Origin: Halobacteriales archaeon QS_8_69_26
GTDB lineage: Archaea; Halobacteriota; Halobacteria; Halobacteriales; SW-7-71-33
DNA length: 64,000 nucleotides
NCBI GenBank assembly: GCA_003023195.1
Contig: PXRX01000008.1
Location: 1 to 64,000, forward strand
Direction: 5' to 3'
How positions within the stretch are numbered: position 1 is the first letter of the stretch; each line of letters starts with the position of its first letter. This document shows positions 1 through 8,442 of this stretch, one piece after another. The position numbers and the translations under genes were made by a program. The notes beneath the pieces are model-generated. The model worked only from the letters and a program-made list of their open reading frames with translations, did not search any database and was not told where the DNA came from.

Positions 1-759
1 CATCGTGAACGACGTATCGGTGATCGTGCTCCATCCCTCGGTAGGCTGGCAGCCCGTCGGTCCAGCCCTCTCCCAGCGGCTGGGAGAGGTCGTCTGCGTC
101 CTCAATAACCGGTCCGAGATCGTCCTCGTAATCGCTTCCCTCTTGGGCTGAGACCACGCGAAGCACGTCGCGGCACGCCGCGACGAGCGTCAGTTCGTCT
201 CCCTGCTCTCCCGTCCACCGTGTCCGTCCGCCTTCTGGCGAGCCGCCGCGATCGAGCCCCTCCCGGGGCGGCTCTTGGCCTTTGAATCCTGACCACACCT
301 GCTGAGTCTCATCGACCTGTGTTGGGCCGCCGACTGTCTGGGAGATGCGGTCCCGGATAGTCGGACCCCCTGACAAAAGGCCGTTTCAAACGCTCTGATA
401 TTCTCACGGAGCGTCTTGTAGGACGGTGAGAGCAGACACGCGATCTGGGTGATGCTGAGAAGCGTATCCGCGGAGAGAATGAAGGCGATGAGGAACTCGC
501 CGGGAGCGAGTTCCGAATCGTAGAACGGCGTCCCCCGCGTGTACGTGGTTTTCCAGTTGCAACGGCTACACCAGATACGGTCAGAACCATCGAGTGCTTG
601 GAGTGTATCCTGCTCGCAGTGTGGGCAGGATCGCGCTGCCCAGATCTCCTTGAGACGCCGCTCGACGATGGCGTCGAGCGGCTCGGGCCGAAACTCTATT
701 GATCCCAGTTCCACACGTTCCGCTAGCCTCTGGCCAAGGGCAGGGCGTTCGTTGCACAT
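1..759 (-). pseudogene. IS1595-type transposase, frameshifted and cut by window edge
   Basis: Transposase of an insertion sequence. The ATG at 759 opens a protein whose N-terminal part has the IS1595-type zinc ribbon (CPHC near 631-642 and CSRC near 583) followed by the GTPFYDSEL and SITQIACLL helical segment. At about 365-371, in a run of five G, the frame changes: downstream, another frame continues the DDE domain with a VDETQQVWSGFKG catalytic-Asp segment and a second Asp in WTDGLPAYRGM, up to the left edge. One extra G would restore the frame (CQGGPTIRD). So it is either inactivated, read by frameshifting, or a sequencing error. Terminal repeats were not identified. IS1595 (ISH4-like) assignment rests on the zinc ribbon plus DDE layout. 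Confidence 0.72.
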
Positions 760-844
760 GTTCGTTTCTGCCCGGCCAGAGGCGCTAATACTCTTGGTTC
801 CCGGAGCGCAACCCGGAAGGGGCTCCGGTCCCGACAGATCGGCA

Positions 845-1468
845 GTGACGTTCGTGCGTTCCGCCAGTGGCCTCGGGAGCCAGATCGACCCCATCACCGT
901 CCGGTACGTCGGTCTCGGACTGGTCGGGCTGCTCGTCGTCGTGCTCCTCTACATGGTGGTCCGCTACGGGGACGCCGACCGCGACACCGGGGACGGCTCG
1001 GACGAACTGTTCCTCCCCGGCCCGGCCTACGGCCTCACGGGGACGAACGACGTCGAGGAGGTACTGATGGTCGACGACGAGGCGGCCCGTGCGCCCGAGG
1101 ACGAGGGCGGGGACCGGGACGAGCGTTCCGGCGGCCGTGGAAGCGCCGCCGGCCGCGAGCCCCCCGGCGGACCCGGCGATCCCACCCCGTCCCGGTCGGA
1201 CGAGAGCCGGTCCGGCGGCGAGGACGGGAAGGGCGACGACGCCCGGTTCAGTCACGACGTGCGCGAACGCCGGGACGGGGAGTGGCTGGTCGAGGTCAGC
1301 GACGGCGACCGGTCGGCGCGCTTCGAGGTCTCGCGAACCGGATCCGTCCTGACGGTCGACCCGGTCGCGTCGCCCGGCCGGCGCCACGGCACGAACTGGG
1401 TGCTGGCCGCGGAGCGGTACCTCCGGGACGTGGATCCGGCGGTCGGCATCGAACGGGAGCGCGAGTAG
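845..1468 (+). CDS. Single-pass membrane protein with acidic, disordered middle
   Basis: No family recognised. Starting at GTG 845 (or GTG 854; an in-frame ATG at 758 lies in the IS flank and is less likely), the product has about 207 residues. A short N-terminus is followed by one membrane segment (GLGLVGLLVVVLLYMVVRYG, about residues 23-42), a low-complexity Asp/Glu/Gly/Arg-rich stretch of about 80 residues, and a folded-looking C-terminal piece of about 75 residues (DGEWLVEVSDG to NWVLAAERYL). The transposase lies divergently only 85 bases upstream, so its native promoter may have been replaced or disrupted by the insertion. Confidence 0.65.
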   Translation: MTFVRSASGLGSQIDPITVRYVGLGLVGLLVVVLLYMVVRYGDADRDTGDGSDELFLPGPAYGLTGTNDVEEVLMVDDEAARAPEDEGGDRDERSGGRGSAAGREPPGGPGDPTPSRSDESRSGGEDGKGDDARFSHDVRERRDGEWLVEVSDGDRSARFEVSRTGSVLTVDPVASPGRRHGTNWVLAAERYLRDVDPAVGIERERE

Positions 1469-1592
1469 CCGGCGGTCCGTCGGCGGAGCCCCACCGGGGA
1501 TCGGTGTTCGCCCGGGACGATCACTCCCCCGATCGGTCGCCACCCGGTCCGATCCAGCCCGGGTCGGTCGCACCCCGGGGATCCCCCTCCGA

Positions 1593-2084
1593 TCAGTAGT
1601 CCACCAGCAGGTGGAACGACGACCCCAGGATCACCCCGAAGACGAGGTGGCCCACGAGCGGCCGGACCGGGGTGTACGGTATCGACCAGTCCGCGGCCGG
1701 CGCGAACTCGACGGTTTCCAGCCAGAACGGCCAGACGAAGGCGATGTTGACCGCGTACAGGAGCACCCCGAACCCGATCCCCACCAGGGCCGCGGTCGCG
1801 AGGCGCTCTTCCATCCACGTGTGGAACGGTTCGACTTCCGTCGCCATCCCGAAGACGACGCCGAAGAGGACGCTGTGCATCATGTGTGCGAGCCACCCCA
1901 CCGAAACCGTCGGGATCCCGAACGTGTACAGCGCCCCGATGGCCGCCATCCGACCGATGCCGAACTGGATCACGACCCCGAAGACGGCGCCCCCGGCGAC
2001 CCCGGCCGCGACCGCACGGCCCAGCGTGATCCGGTCGACGTAGTCGTCCCTGTGTGCCGGTTCGTCCGTGTCTGATACTGCCAT
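1593..2084 (-). CDS. Multi-pass membrane protein, haloarchaeal hypothetical
   Basis: A 163-residue integral membrane protein of unknown function. After an acidic cytoplasmic tail of about 20 residues there are about five hydrophobic segments, including GRAVAAGVAGGAVFGVVIQF, LAHMMHSVLFGVVFGMA and LVGHLVFGVILGSSFHLLV near the C-terminus. The conserved-looking HMMHS and WPFWLE motifs recall small DUF6789-like haloarchaeal membrane proteins, but that link is tentative. The ATG at 2084 is chosen because upstream codons read through non-coding-like sequence. Confidence 0.7.
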   Translation of the reverse strand: MAVSDTDEPAHRDDYVDRITLGRAVAAGVAGGAVFGVVIQFGIGRMAAIGALYTFGIPTVSVGWLAHMMHSVLFGVVFGMATEVEPFHTWMEERLATAALVGIGFGVLLYAVNIAFVWPFWLETVEFAPAADWSIPYTPVRPLVGHLVFGVILGSSFHLLVDY

Positions 2085-2196
2085 GTCCCAACGCGGGACT
2101 ACCACCAGGTGATACTTTTGGCAACTCTCTCCCAATTCCGTCGAAACTCCACGGTCGGGTGTCTCGTCGTCTCGAGAGCCAGTCGGTCCCGGAAAA

Positions 2197-2949
2197 TCAG
2201 AACTCGTCGAGGAACTTCTCGGCCGACAGCGCCAGGTGGTCGGGGTCGTCGGTGAACACCTCGACGGTCGCGGTCCCGTCGAACTCCGGGATGGCGTCGG
2301 CGACGACGCCGTAGTCCACCTCGCCGCTCCCGACCGGGATGTGGCTGTCCCCCCGCGCCCGGGCGTCGTGGACGTGCAGGTGCGAGACGCGGTCGCCGTG
2401 GACCCCCAGGAACTCACCGATCGTGGCGTTGTCGTGCTCCGCGTAGGCGTGGCCGACGTCGAAGCACAGGGGCAGGTCCGTCTCGGCGGCCAGGCCGCCG
2501 ACGGCGTCCAGCGCCACCCCGCCGACGTTGCCCACGTTCTCGAAACAGACCTCCACCCCGCGGTCCTCGCCGGCGGCCGCGAGTTCCCCCATCACCGCGG
2601 GGAGCCGGGACCGGATCACCTCCGACGCTTCCACCGCTCCTTGGCTCCTGGCCGTAACGTGGACGACCGCCTTCCGGGCGCCCAGGTCCTCGCACGCGTC
2701 CAGCAGGTCCGTCATGTACGCCAGGTTGGCCTCGTCGATCCGTTCGACGGCCGTCGCCAGGGGCTGGCGGAACGGGAGGTGGACCATCAGGTCGAGGTCG
2801 TCGGCCGCCAGATCCGACCGGAGAGCGTCGCGGTCCACCTCCTCCGGCGGTACCTCGCCCTCGCCGATCGATACCTCGACGAACTCGAAGCGGTCGGGAA
2901 GGTCGGGGATGTCGTCCAGGTACGGTCCGACCGATGCGCCGATCTCCAT
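2197..2949 (-). CDS. Sugar phosphate isomerase/epimerase family TIM-barrel protein
   Basis: A 250-residue xylose-isomerase-like TIM barrel of the AP-endonuclease-2 superfamily, which usually isomerises or epimerises sugars or cyclitols using a divalent metal. Likely metal ligands are visible in order: the Glu of VCFENVGNVGG (about residue 134), the Asp/His of LCFDVGHAYAEHD, the HLHVHDA strand, and the Glu of ATVEVF near the C-terminus. Length fits the family. The start ATG at 2949 follows no overlapping gene. The substrate cannot be read from sequence; the neighbouring sugar-oxidising azf gene is compatible with a carbohydrate role but does not prove one. Confidence 0.85.
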   Translation of the reverse strand: MEIGASVGPYLDDIPDLPDRFEFVEVSIGEGEVPPEEVDRDALRSDLAADDLDLMVHLPFRQPLATAVERIDEANLAYMTDLLDACEDLGARKAVVHVTARSQGAVEASEVIRSRLPAVMGELAAAGEDRGVEVCFENVGNVGGVALDAVGGLAAETDLPLCFDVGHAYAEHDNATIGEFLGVHGDRVSHLHVHDARARGDSHIPVGSGEVDYGVVADAIPEFDGTATVEVFTDDPDHLALSAEKFLDEF

Positions 2950-3050
2950 CTGTCAACGCTCGTTCGCCCCGAGGATAAAATTTCTCGCCCGATCCCAGGG
3001 GGACGGGTTTTGGGCGAAAGACCGTTCCCGTCGGGCGTCCTACGGCGGGT

Positions 3051-3194
3051 ATGGACGTGCGTGACGCGACGGCGTTCCGGATCCCCGGGGACGCCGACGA
3101 ACTGGTCGGGATGATGGAAGAGGAGCGTGGGGGGCTGACCGACCAGGAGAGGAACCTCGCCATCGCCCAGGCCGAACTGATCGGGGACCTCTGA
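3051..3194 (+). CDS. Short hypothetical protein, 47 residues
   Basis: A short ORF with ATG at 3051 and TGA at 3192-3194. The product is 47 residues, soluble and acidic (MDVRDATAFRIPGDADELV start, AIAQAELIGDL end). Codon use has the GC-rich third positions of haloarchaeal genes, and the C-terminal half is a plausible amphipathic helix. It stands alone, divergent from the TIM-barrel gene at 2949, in a spacer otherwise without signals. No family recognised; it could still be a chance ORF. Confidence 0.45.
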   Translation: MDVRDATAFRIPGDADELVGMMEEERGGLTDQERNLAIAQAELIGDL

Positions 3195-3392
3195 GCGGAG
3201 CGCCCGACCGTCGACCGAGTTCTCGGGTGAGCGGCCGACCGGGTGGCGAGGGGGTCGCAAGTACGTTCGATCCGGGCGGGTTCGGCGCCGGACGGTCGGT
3301 CGGATCCGAAGCAGTCGCGTGAGGCCCCCCGCGTGGTACAGTACGATTACTGTAACGGTGGACGGTCGCGCCACCGTTCGACGGCCGGAGCC

Positions 3393-4133
3393 TCAGGCGT
3401 GCTCCGCGGAGTTGTCCTGGGGATCGTACCCCAGCACCTCGCGGGCCCGCTCGATGGAGTAGAACTTCCGGTCGTTGTCGCTGATCCCGTAGACGATTTC
3501 GTAGTCGTAGTCCGCCTGCAGGCACCGGTCGAACAGGTGGGCGCAGTCGCGGTAGGAGAGCCACATGGCCTGGCCGCGCTCGTAGTCCTCGGGCGGGTGG
3601 TTCTTCGTGAGGTTGCCGATCCGGACGCAGACCACCGAGAGGCCGTGTTCGTCGTGGTAGTACCGGCCGAGGATCTCGCCGGTCGCCTTGCTGACGCCGT
3701 AGAGGTTGCCCGGGCGGGGGGGTTCGGACCCGTCGAGGGTCTCGCCGCCGGGGCGGTACATCCCGGGCGTGCGCTCGTCGGTCTCGTAGGCCCCGACGGC
3801 GTGGTTCGAGGAGGCGAAGGCCACCTTCCCGACGCCCTCGTCGGCGGCCGCCGCGAAGACGGTCCGGGTGCCGTCGATGTTGTTGCGCAACACCGAGTCC
3901 CAGGGGGCCGACGGCCGGGGGTCGGCCGCCAGGTGAACCACCGCGCCGGCGCCGTCCATCGCCTCCCGGACGGCCGATTCGTCGGTGACGTCGCCGACGA
4001 CGTACTCGCCGGGCGGGTCGCCGGCCGGCGGGTTCCGGTCGAGGAGCCGCCACTCGTAGTCGTCGCCCAGGGCCGCGAGGATGGCCTCGCCCACGCGGCC
4101 GCCGGCCCCCGTCAGGAGTACCGGATCGTCCAT
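3393..4133 (-). CDS. azf: NAD-dependent glucose-6-phosphate dehydrogenase (Azf-type)
   Basis: Extended short-chain dehydrogenase of 246 residues that matches the haloarchaeal NAD+-dependent glucose-6-phosphate dehydrogenase Azf, which feeds the archaeal oxidative pentose phosphate route; it is unrelated to classical Zwf. Visible features are the Rossmann motif TGAGGRVG (residues 8-15), the DVTD acidic strand, FASSNHAVGAY, the catalytic Y-x3-K in NLYGVSKATGE, and the signature C-terminus YGISDNDRKFYSIERAREVLGYDPQD. The ATG at 4133 gives the standard N-terminus (MDDPVLLTGAGG). A TATA-like element sits about 30 bases upstream. Uronate dehydrogenase is the alternative, but the C-terminus favours Azf. 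Confidence 0.85.
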   Translation of the reverse strand: MDDPVLLTGAGGRVGEAILAALGDDYEWRLLDRNPPAGDPPGEYVVGDVTDESAVREAMDGAGAVVHLAADPRPSAPWDSVLRNNIDGTRTVFAAAADEGVGKVAFASSNHAVGAYETDERTPGMYRPGGETLDGSEPPRPGNLYGVSKATGEILGRYYHDEHGLSVVCVRIGNLTKNHPPEDYERGQAMWLSYRDCAHLFDRCLQADYDYEIVYGISDNDRKFYSIERAREVLGYDPQDNSAEHA

Positions 4134-4156
4134 TCGCGCGGAAGGAGGGGAGGCGA

Positions 4157-4168
4157 CGACAAGTATGG
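4157..4168 (-). promoter_or_regulatory. TATA-like promoter of azf
   Basis: On the minus strand this reads CATACTTGTC-like and is centred about 30 bases before the ATG at 4133, the spacing expected for a leaderless haloarchaeal transcript. Confidence 0.45.
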
Positions 4169-4232
4169 TGTGGATCCGGCCCGGCGACGAAGTCCGCGTG
4201 CGCCACGCGGCCGCCGACCCGATCACACCGGG

Positions 4233-4241
4233 CTTAAGTAC
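4233..4241 (+). promoter_or_regulatory. TATA box before small membrane protein
   Basis: CTTAAGTAC centred about 28 bases before the ATG at 4264; leaderless transcript expected. Confidence 0.55.
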
Positions 4242-4263
4242 GGTGCCCGTTCTATCCCCGGCC

Positions 4264-4452
4264 ATGGAACTGGACGAACGCCCGCTGGTAATCGCGAGCG
4301 CGGTCGGGGTGGTCCTGGGATCCGCGGCGGTCATCGCGGGCACCACGCTCATGGCGACGGTCGGCGTCGTCATGATCGTCCTCAGCGTCGTCGCCTTCCT
4401 CCTCGCGGTCGGGACCTACTTCGAGGAGTCCGAACCGGTCGAGGCCAGGTGA
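4264..4452 (+). CDS. Small two-helix membrane protein
   Basis: A 62-residue protein made almost entirely of two hydrophobic helices (about residues 8-29 and 31-52), with a short acidic C-terminal tail (TYFEESEPVEAR). It has its own TATA box and lies divergent from azf, sharing a 130-base promoter region. Such DUF-type membrane proteins are common next to metabolic genes in Halobacteria. No function can be assigned. Confidence 0.65.
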   Translation: MELDERPLVIASAVGVVLGSAAVIAGTTLMATVGVVMIVLSVVAFLLAVGTYFEESEPVEAR

Positions 4453-4622
4453 GTTCCGGTTTCCGGGTCCGCCCGTGGCCCGGGGGTTCGGATCCCGCCG
4501 TGAGTTGCTGATCCCCGGAGATCCGCGGGTTCGGACACCCCGATATCCCCGAGTTCGGGCGCTCGTCCAGGCACCGCGCGTCCGGGTGAGTATTGATGCT
4601 CTCCGGGAGCGGATCCGATCCC

Positions 4623-4880
4623 ATGTCCGAGCTCCACCCCGAGGCGAGCGCGTTCCTCGAGACCGTCGAGCACTTCCCGGAACCGCCGCGCTACGCCGTC
4701 AGCGTCGAGAGCGCCCGCGAATCCCTGGCGGAACTGTTCGCCGGCGGCGAACCCTACGCCGAGGTCGGCGAGGTCACCGGGTTCTCCATCCCGGGGCCCG
4801 AGGGGAACGTGCCCGTCCGCCTGTACACGCCCCGGGCGTCACCGCCGCACCCGACCGTCGTCTTCTACCCCGGTGGCTGC
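4623..4880 (+). pseudogene. Alpha/beta hydrolase, N-terminal fragment only
   Basis: The first about 85 residues match the N-terminus of HSL-type (lipase/esterase) alpha/beta hydrolases: helical cap, IPGPEGNVPVRLYTP strand, then HPTVVFYPGG, where the intact family continues with the oxyanion-hole HGGG. Just there similarity stops, and the sequence becomes the antisense of the 3' end of the MFS gene, which ends at 4865. The nucleophile Ser, Asp and His are therefore missing. The reading frame stays open to 5339 by chance. This is a deletion junction that removed about three quarters of the gene. Confidence 0.75.
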
Positions 4881-5943
4881 CGGTCCCGCGACGGGACGAA
4901 CAGCCAGAGCGGGCCGACGACCGCCGTGAGTCCCGCCAGGAAGAGAAAGCCCGCGTCGAACATCCCCGCGTCCCCGAACACGCCGACGACGGTCGACCCC
5001 GTCGCGCCGAGGCCGAAGAACGCGGACCGCAACAGTCCCCAGCCCGTCCCCTGGATCCGGTCTGGCAGGTCCCGCACGATGTACGCGCTCGTCACCGGTC
5101 CGATGGTGATCCGAACGCCGAGCAGCGGGACGAGTACGAGCAGTCCGACGCCGCCCGCGAACGGGAGGACGAGGAGCGTCCCGGTCGCGAGGACGACGAG
5201 TCCCAGCATCGTCCGCCGCTCGCCGTACCTGTCCGCGAGATATCCCCCCAGCGGCTGGGTGACCGCCCCGACCACGAACAGGAGGCCGAACAGCGCCGCG
5301 GCGAGGCCGCCGTCCAGGCCCTTGACTTCCACGAGGTAGGTCGGCAGGAACGCGACGAGCGCCTGGTAGGTGAAGACGAACGTGGCCATCCCGGTGCCGG
5401 CCAGCACGATGGATCGGTCGGTCAGCGCCCCGAGGGTCCGGCGGGCGGTCTCCCGGGCCGTCTGACCGGAGCTCCGGTCGCCACGACCGGCATCGCCGCC
5501 GCGCCGAGACTCCCGGCCCCGAACGTGATGCTGTAGGCCGTGTTGTCGGCCTCGGCAAACGTCTGCGAGAGGAGCATGTCCCGCGGGGTCCCGTAGAGGC
5601 CCGCACCGAGGCCGAACCCGGCACAGGCGAGCAGGAACAGCACGAACGCCGGCGCCAGGTAGAACAGGGCGAGGCTGAGGGTGCCGAGGACCATCCCCGC
5701 CACGAGTAGGGTCCGCTCGCCCGTCCGGTCCGCGAGGATGCCGGCGGGGAACTGGAGTGCGGCGTAGGTCCCCCACAGGACCGTGAGGGCGAACCCGGCA
5801 CTCGCGTTCCCGACGGCGAAGTCCGCCTTTATGGCCGGGAGCAGCGCCGGGAGGACCACCCTGAATCCGCTGAGGAGCAACCACCCGACGGCGACCGCGA
5901 GGAGCGTCCACCCCTTTCCCCCTCCGCGGAGGGTACGGAGCAT
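4865..5943 (-). pseudogene. MFS transporter with internal deletion and frameshift
   Basis: Major facilitator superfamily permease. The N-terminal half (ATG 5943, to MPVVAT near 5478) has the first membrane helices and the loop motif FPAGILADRTGER. The C-terminal half continues in another frame from SSGQTARETARRTLG (near 5470) to a TAG at 4865, with the second-half motif GGYLADRYGERRTM. At the junction about 40-50 residues (roughly helix 6 and the central loop) are missing and the frame is lost, so no full transporter can be made. The 3' end abuts the hydrolase fragment, so the two genes share a damaged border. Confidence 0.8.
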
Positions 5944-6280
5944 CGCGCGGTCGAACTCACCCCCCCGGTGTCGGGTGGGGGACCCGGAACTGACACCCTC
6001 CCCGGTCGATCCTGCGAGCGGTCGACGCGGCCCGGTGCGTCCTCCTCGACGTCATCCGTGTCGAACGAGTGGATCCGGCGCCATAAACCGTCGACTCACC
6101 GGCAGCGTCCGCCTTCTCCCGGTCCGAAGACCGTCGGGGAGCGATCCGACGCTCGCGCCCGTCGGCTTCGGGCGTCGGGGAAATAGTTGCGGGAGACGGT
6201 GACCCTCCGGGGTTCGAACCTTCGGTCCGGGCGGAGCCCGCGACCTCGATAGCGGTGTCCGACGGACGTCCGGCGGACGG
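5944..6280. other. Gene-free spacer
   Basis: No convincing ORF. It contains a GC-rich inverted repeat around a C7 run and a G5 run at about 5961-5983, and a T-arm-like GGTTCGAACC at 6212-6221 without an acceptor stem. The right end holds the promoter area of the ABC operon. Confidence 0.5.
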
Positions 6281-6281
6281 T

Positions 6282-6296
6282 AGATTGATTGTTACG
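6282..6296 (+). promoter_or_regulatory. Probable promoter of pot-type ABC operon
   Basis: AT-rich TAGATTGATTGTTA about 27 bases before the ATG at 6315, the only AT-rich patch in the spacer. Confidence 0.45.
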
Positions 6297-6314
6297 CTCG
6301 GATCAACGATCCGT

Positions 6315-7232
6315 ATGGCGACACAGCGCGTCGAGACGCTCGTCGAACTCGACGGGGTAACGAAGCAGTTCGGTGACGTCACGGCCGTCGACGCTATCGA
6401 CCTCTCGGTTCGGCAGGGCGAGTTCTTCACGCTGGTGGGGCCCTCCGGCAGCGGGAAGACGACCACCCTGCGGATGATCAGCGGGTTCGAGCGACCGACC
6501 GACGGCGAGGTCCTGATCGACGGCCGGCCGATGTCGTCGGTCCCCCCGGAGGCGCGGGACACGAACCTCGTCTTCCAGCGGCTCTCGCTGTTTCCCCACA
6601 TGACCGTCGGCGAGAACGTCGGCTACGGGCTGAAAAAGAGCGGGGTGGACCGCGCGGAGCGACGGCGTCGCGTCTCGGAGTACCTGGAACTCGTCGACCT
6701 CGGCGGCTTCGAGGACCGCGACCCGACCGAACTCTCCGGCGGCCAGCAACAGCGGGTCGCGCTGGCGCGGGCGCTGATCAACGAGCCGTCGGTGCTGTTG
6801 CTGGACGAACCCCTGTCGAGTCTCGACCGCAAGCTCCGCAAACAGATGCAGGTCGAGCTACGGCGCATCCACGAGCGCACCCAGGGGGCGTTCTTCTACG
6901 TCACCCACGACCAGGACGGCCGGGTGGTCGAGCGCGACGATGGGCCGGTCGCCCTCGTCGGGGGCGAGGACGGCTTCGCCGTTCCGGCGCCGGGACGCTC
7001 CGGCGCGGTGACCGTCTCGGTGCGACCGGAGGACTTCCGGCTGTCGCCGGCGGGCGAACTCTACGGCGTGGTCGTCGAGCGATACTTCCAGGGCGACCGG
7101 ACGAACTACGTAGTAGAGCCCGACGCCGACATCGACCGGCTCCAGATAACCGTCTCGGGCCGGGAGACGAGCGTCGACACCGGCGACCGGACCGGTCTGA
7201 ACGTCGTCGAGGGCGCTCCCGTGGTCTTCTGA
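6315..7232 (+). CDS. potA: Spermidine/putrescine-type ABC ATPase, internally deleted
   Basis: ATP-binding subunit of a polyamine-type ABC importer. The Walker [11 protein letters not shown]-loop [10 protein letters not shown], signature LSGGQQQR, Walker [13 protein letters not shown] and H-loop YVTHDQ are all present. Straight after THDQ the protein jumps to a C-terminal TOBE-like region ([18 protein letters not shown] to TVSVRPEDF), whereas PotA proteins have about 45-50 further residues here (the EEALTMSDRIAVM region). Total length is 305 residues against about 350-380 in the family, so an in-frame deletion is likely. It is first in the potA-D-B-C cluster. Whether the shortened ATPase works is uncertain. 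Confidence 0.82.
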   Translation: MATQRVETLVELDGVTKQFGDVTAVDAIDLSVRQGEFFTLVGPSGSGKTTTLRMISGFERPTDGEVLIDGRPMSSVPPEARDTNLVFQRLSLFPHMTVGENVGYGLKKSGVDRAERRRRVSEYLELVDLGGFEDRDPTELSGGQQQRVALARALINEPSVLLLDEPLSSLDRKLRKQMQVELRRIHERTQGAFFYVTHDQDGRVVERDDGPVALVGGEDGFAVPAPGRSGAVTVSVRPEDFRLSPAGELYGVVVERYFQGDRTNYVVEPDADIDRLQITVSGRETSVDTGDRTGLNVVEGAPVVF

Positions 7233-7248
7233 CCGGGATCGCCCGAGG

Positions 7249-7258
7249 TACTTTTATT
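7249..7258 (+). promoter_or_regulatory. TATA box of solute-binding protein gene
   Basis: TACTTTTATT centred about 30 bases before the ATG at 7284. It suggests that the binding protein has a strong promoter of its own inside the operon, as is usual for these stoichiometrically abundant subunits. Confidence 0.6.
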
Positions 7259-7283
7259 GTTGTCGGTAGTGCAATGGATACGT

Positions 7284-8441
7284 ATGTCTCGTCAGGAGCG
7301 ACCGGACGACGACGGATCGCGGAGAATCAGCAGACGCTCCTACCTCGCTGCAGTCGGAGCGAGTACGACCGCATTCGCCGCCGGGTGTACCGGTGATGGT
7401 GGGACGGACACGATCAACGTCATCACCTGGAACGACTTCGCACAGGACCCGGTGGTCAACAGCGTCGAGGAGAACCTCGACGTCAACGTCGAGATAACGA
7501 CGTCGACGTCCTCGACGGAGATGTTCACCCGACTGAACGAGGGCGACGACTTCGACATCGCGGTCCCGAACAACAACCTCGTCCCCCGGTTCCTCAGTGC
7601 CGACCTGATCGAACCGGTGGACATGGACGTCGTCAGCAACTACGGGGACATTTACGAGAAGTTCCGGAGCTTCGTGGACCAGCAGTTCACGCAGGACGGC
7701 GACGCCTTCGGCGTCCCGATCCGGTGGGGGTGGTACGGCTACGCCTACAACACCGACGAGGTGCCCGACCACGACCCCAGCTACCGGATCATGTTCGAGG
7801 AGGACTACGTCGACACCGACCTCGACAGCCAGATCGTCATGTACGACGAGGCCGCCAAGACGATGCCGGTGGCCGCGCTGTACCTCGCCGAGGCACGCGA
7901 CGACCCGTCCTACGAGGAGGCGCTCACGCAGGACGACCGGATGACGTTCACCGAACAGCAGATCCAGGACATGCGGGACCTGCTCATCGACCAGAAGCCC
8001 CGGCTGGAGGGGTACATCTCCTCGGACACGACGTTCATCCAGGAGTTCCAGCAGGGCAGCTTCCTGGTCGGTCACTCCGGTCGCAACGAGATCGTCCGGT
8101 TGCAGGAGAACCAGGGCGTCGAGAACGTCGAGTTCGTCGTGCCCCAGGAGGGTGCGATGGCCTGGTACGAGACGGCCGTCGTCGCCAGCGCGTCCGACAA
8201 CGTCGAGACCGCCTGGGAGGTCGTCAACGAGTACATTTCGCCCGGCACCGGCGCAGAGCTGGCCCGCGCCGGCAAGTCGCCCAGCTGTAACCCGAACGTC
8301 GCCGACGAACTGAACGAGACCGAACAGGAGCTGTACGGGCGGATCGATCCCCAGCGGATAGAGCGGTTCATCCCGTTCAAGGACATCGACCCCGACGTCG
8401 CGGACGCCTACAACAACGCCTGGGAAGAGGTCAAGTCGTAA
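7284..8441 (+). CDS. potD: Extracellular spermidine/putrescine-type binding lipoprotein
   Basis: Periplasmic-type binding protein (385 residues) that captures polyamine-like cations for the importer encoded around it. The N-terminus is a Tat lipoprotein signal: the twin-Arg motif SRRSYLAAVG, then AFAAGC with the lipidated Cys near residue 35. The mature part has family features: INVITWNDFAQDP, DIAVPNNNLVPRFL, PIRWGWYGYAYNTDEVPD and AMAWYETAVVA. The ATG at 7284 is set by the signal peptide and the TATA box. It ends one base before the permease gene at 8443, so translation is probably coupled. Confidence 0.9.
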   Translation: MSRQERPDDDGSRRISRRSYLAAVGASTTAFAAGCTGDGGTDTINVITWNDFAQDPVVNSVEENLDVNVEITTSTSSTEMFTRLNEGDDFDIAVPNNNLVPRFLSADLIEPVDMDVVSNYGDIYEKFRSFVDQQFTQDGDAFGVPIRWGWYGYAYNTDEVPDHDPSYRIMFEEDYVDTDLDSQIVMYDEAAKTMPVAALYLAEARDDPSYEEALTQDDRMTFTEQQIQDMRDLLIDQKPRLEGYISSDTTFIQEFQQGSFLVGHSGRNEIVRLQENQGVENVEFVVPQEGAMAWYETAVVASASDNVETAWEVVNEYISPGTGAELARAGKSPSCNPNVADELNETEQELYGRIDPQRIERFIPFKDIDPDVADAYNNAWEEVKS

Positions 8442-8442
8442 G

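Noticed and set aside
6195-6240. GGTTCGAACC suggesting a second tRNA T-arm
   Set aside because: The flanking bases do not form a T-stem of five pairs or an acceptor stem; no D or anticodon arm is found.
7724-8290. 188-codon frame inside potD
   Set aside because: Shifted reading of the solute-binding protein gene, Arg/Gly-rich.
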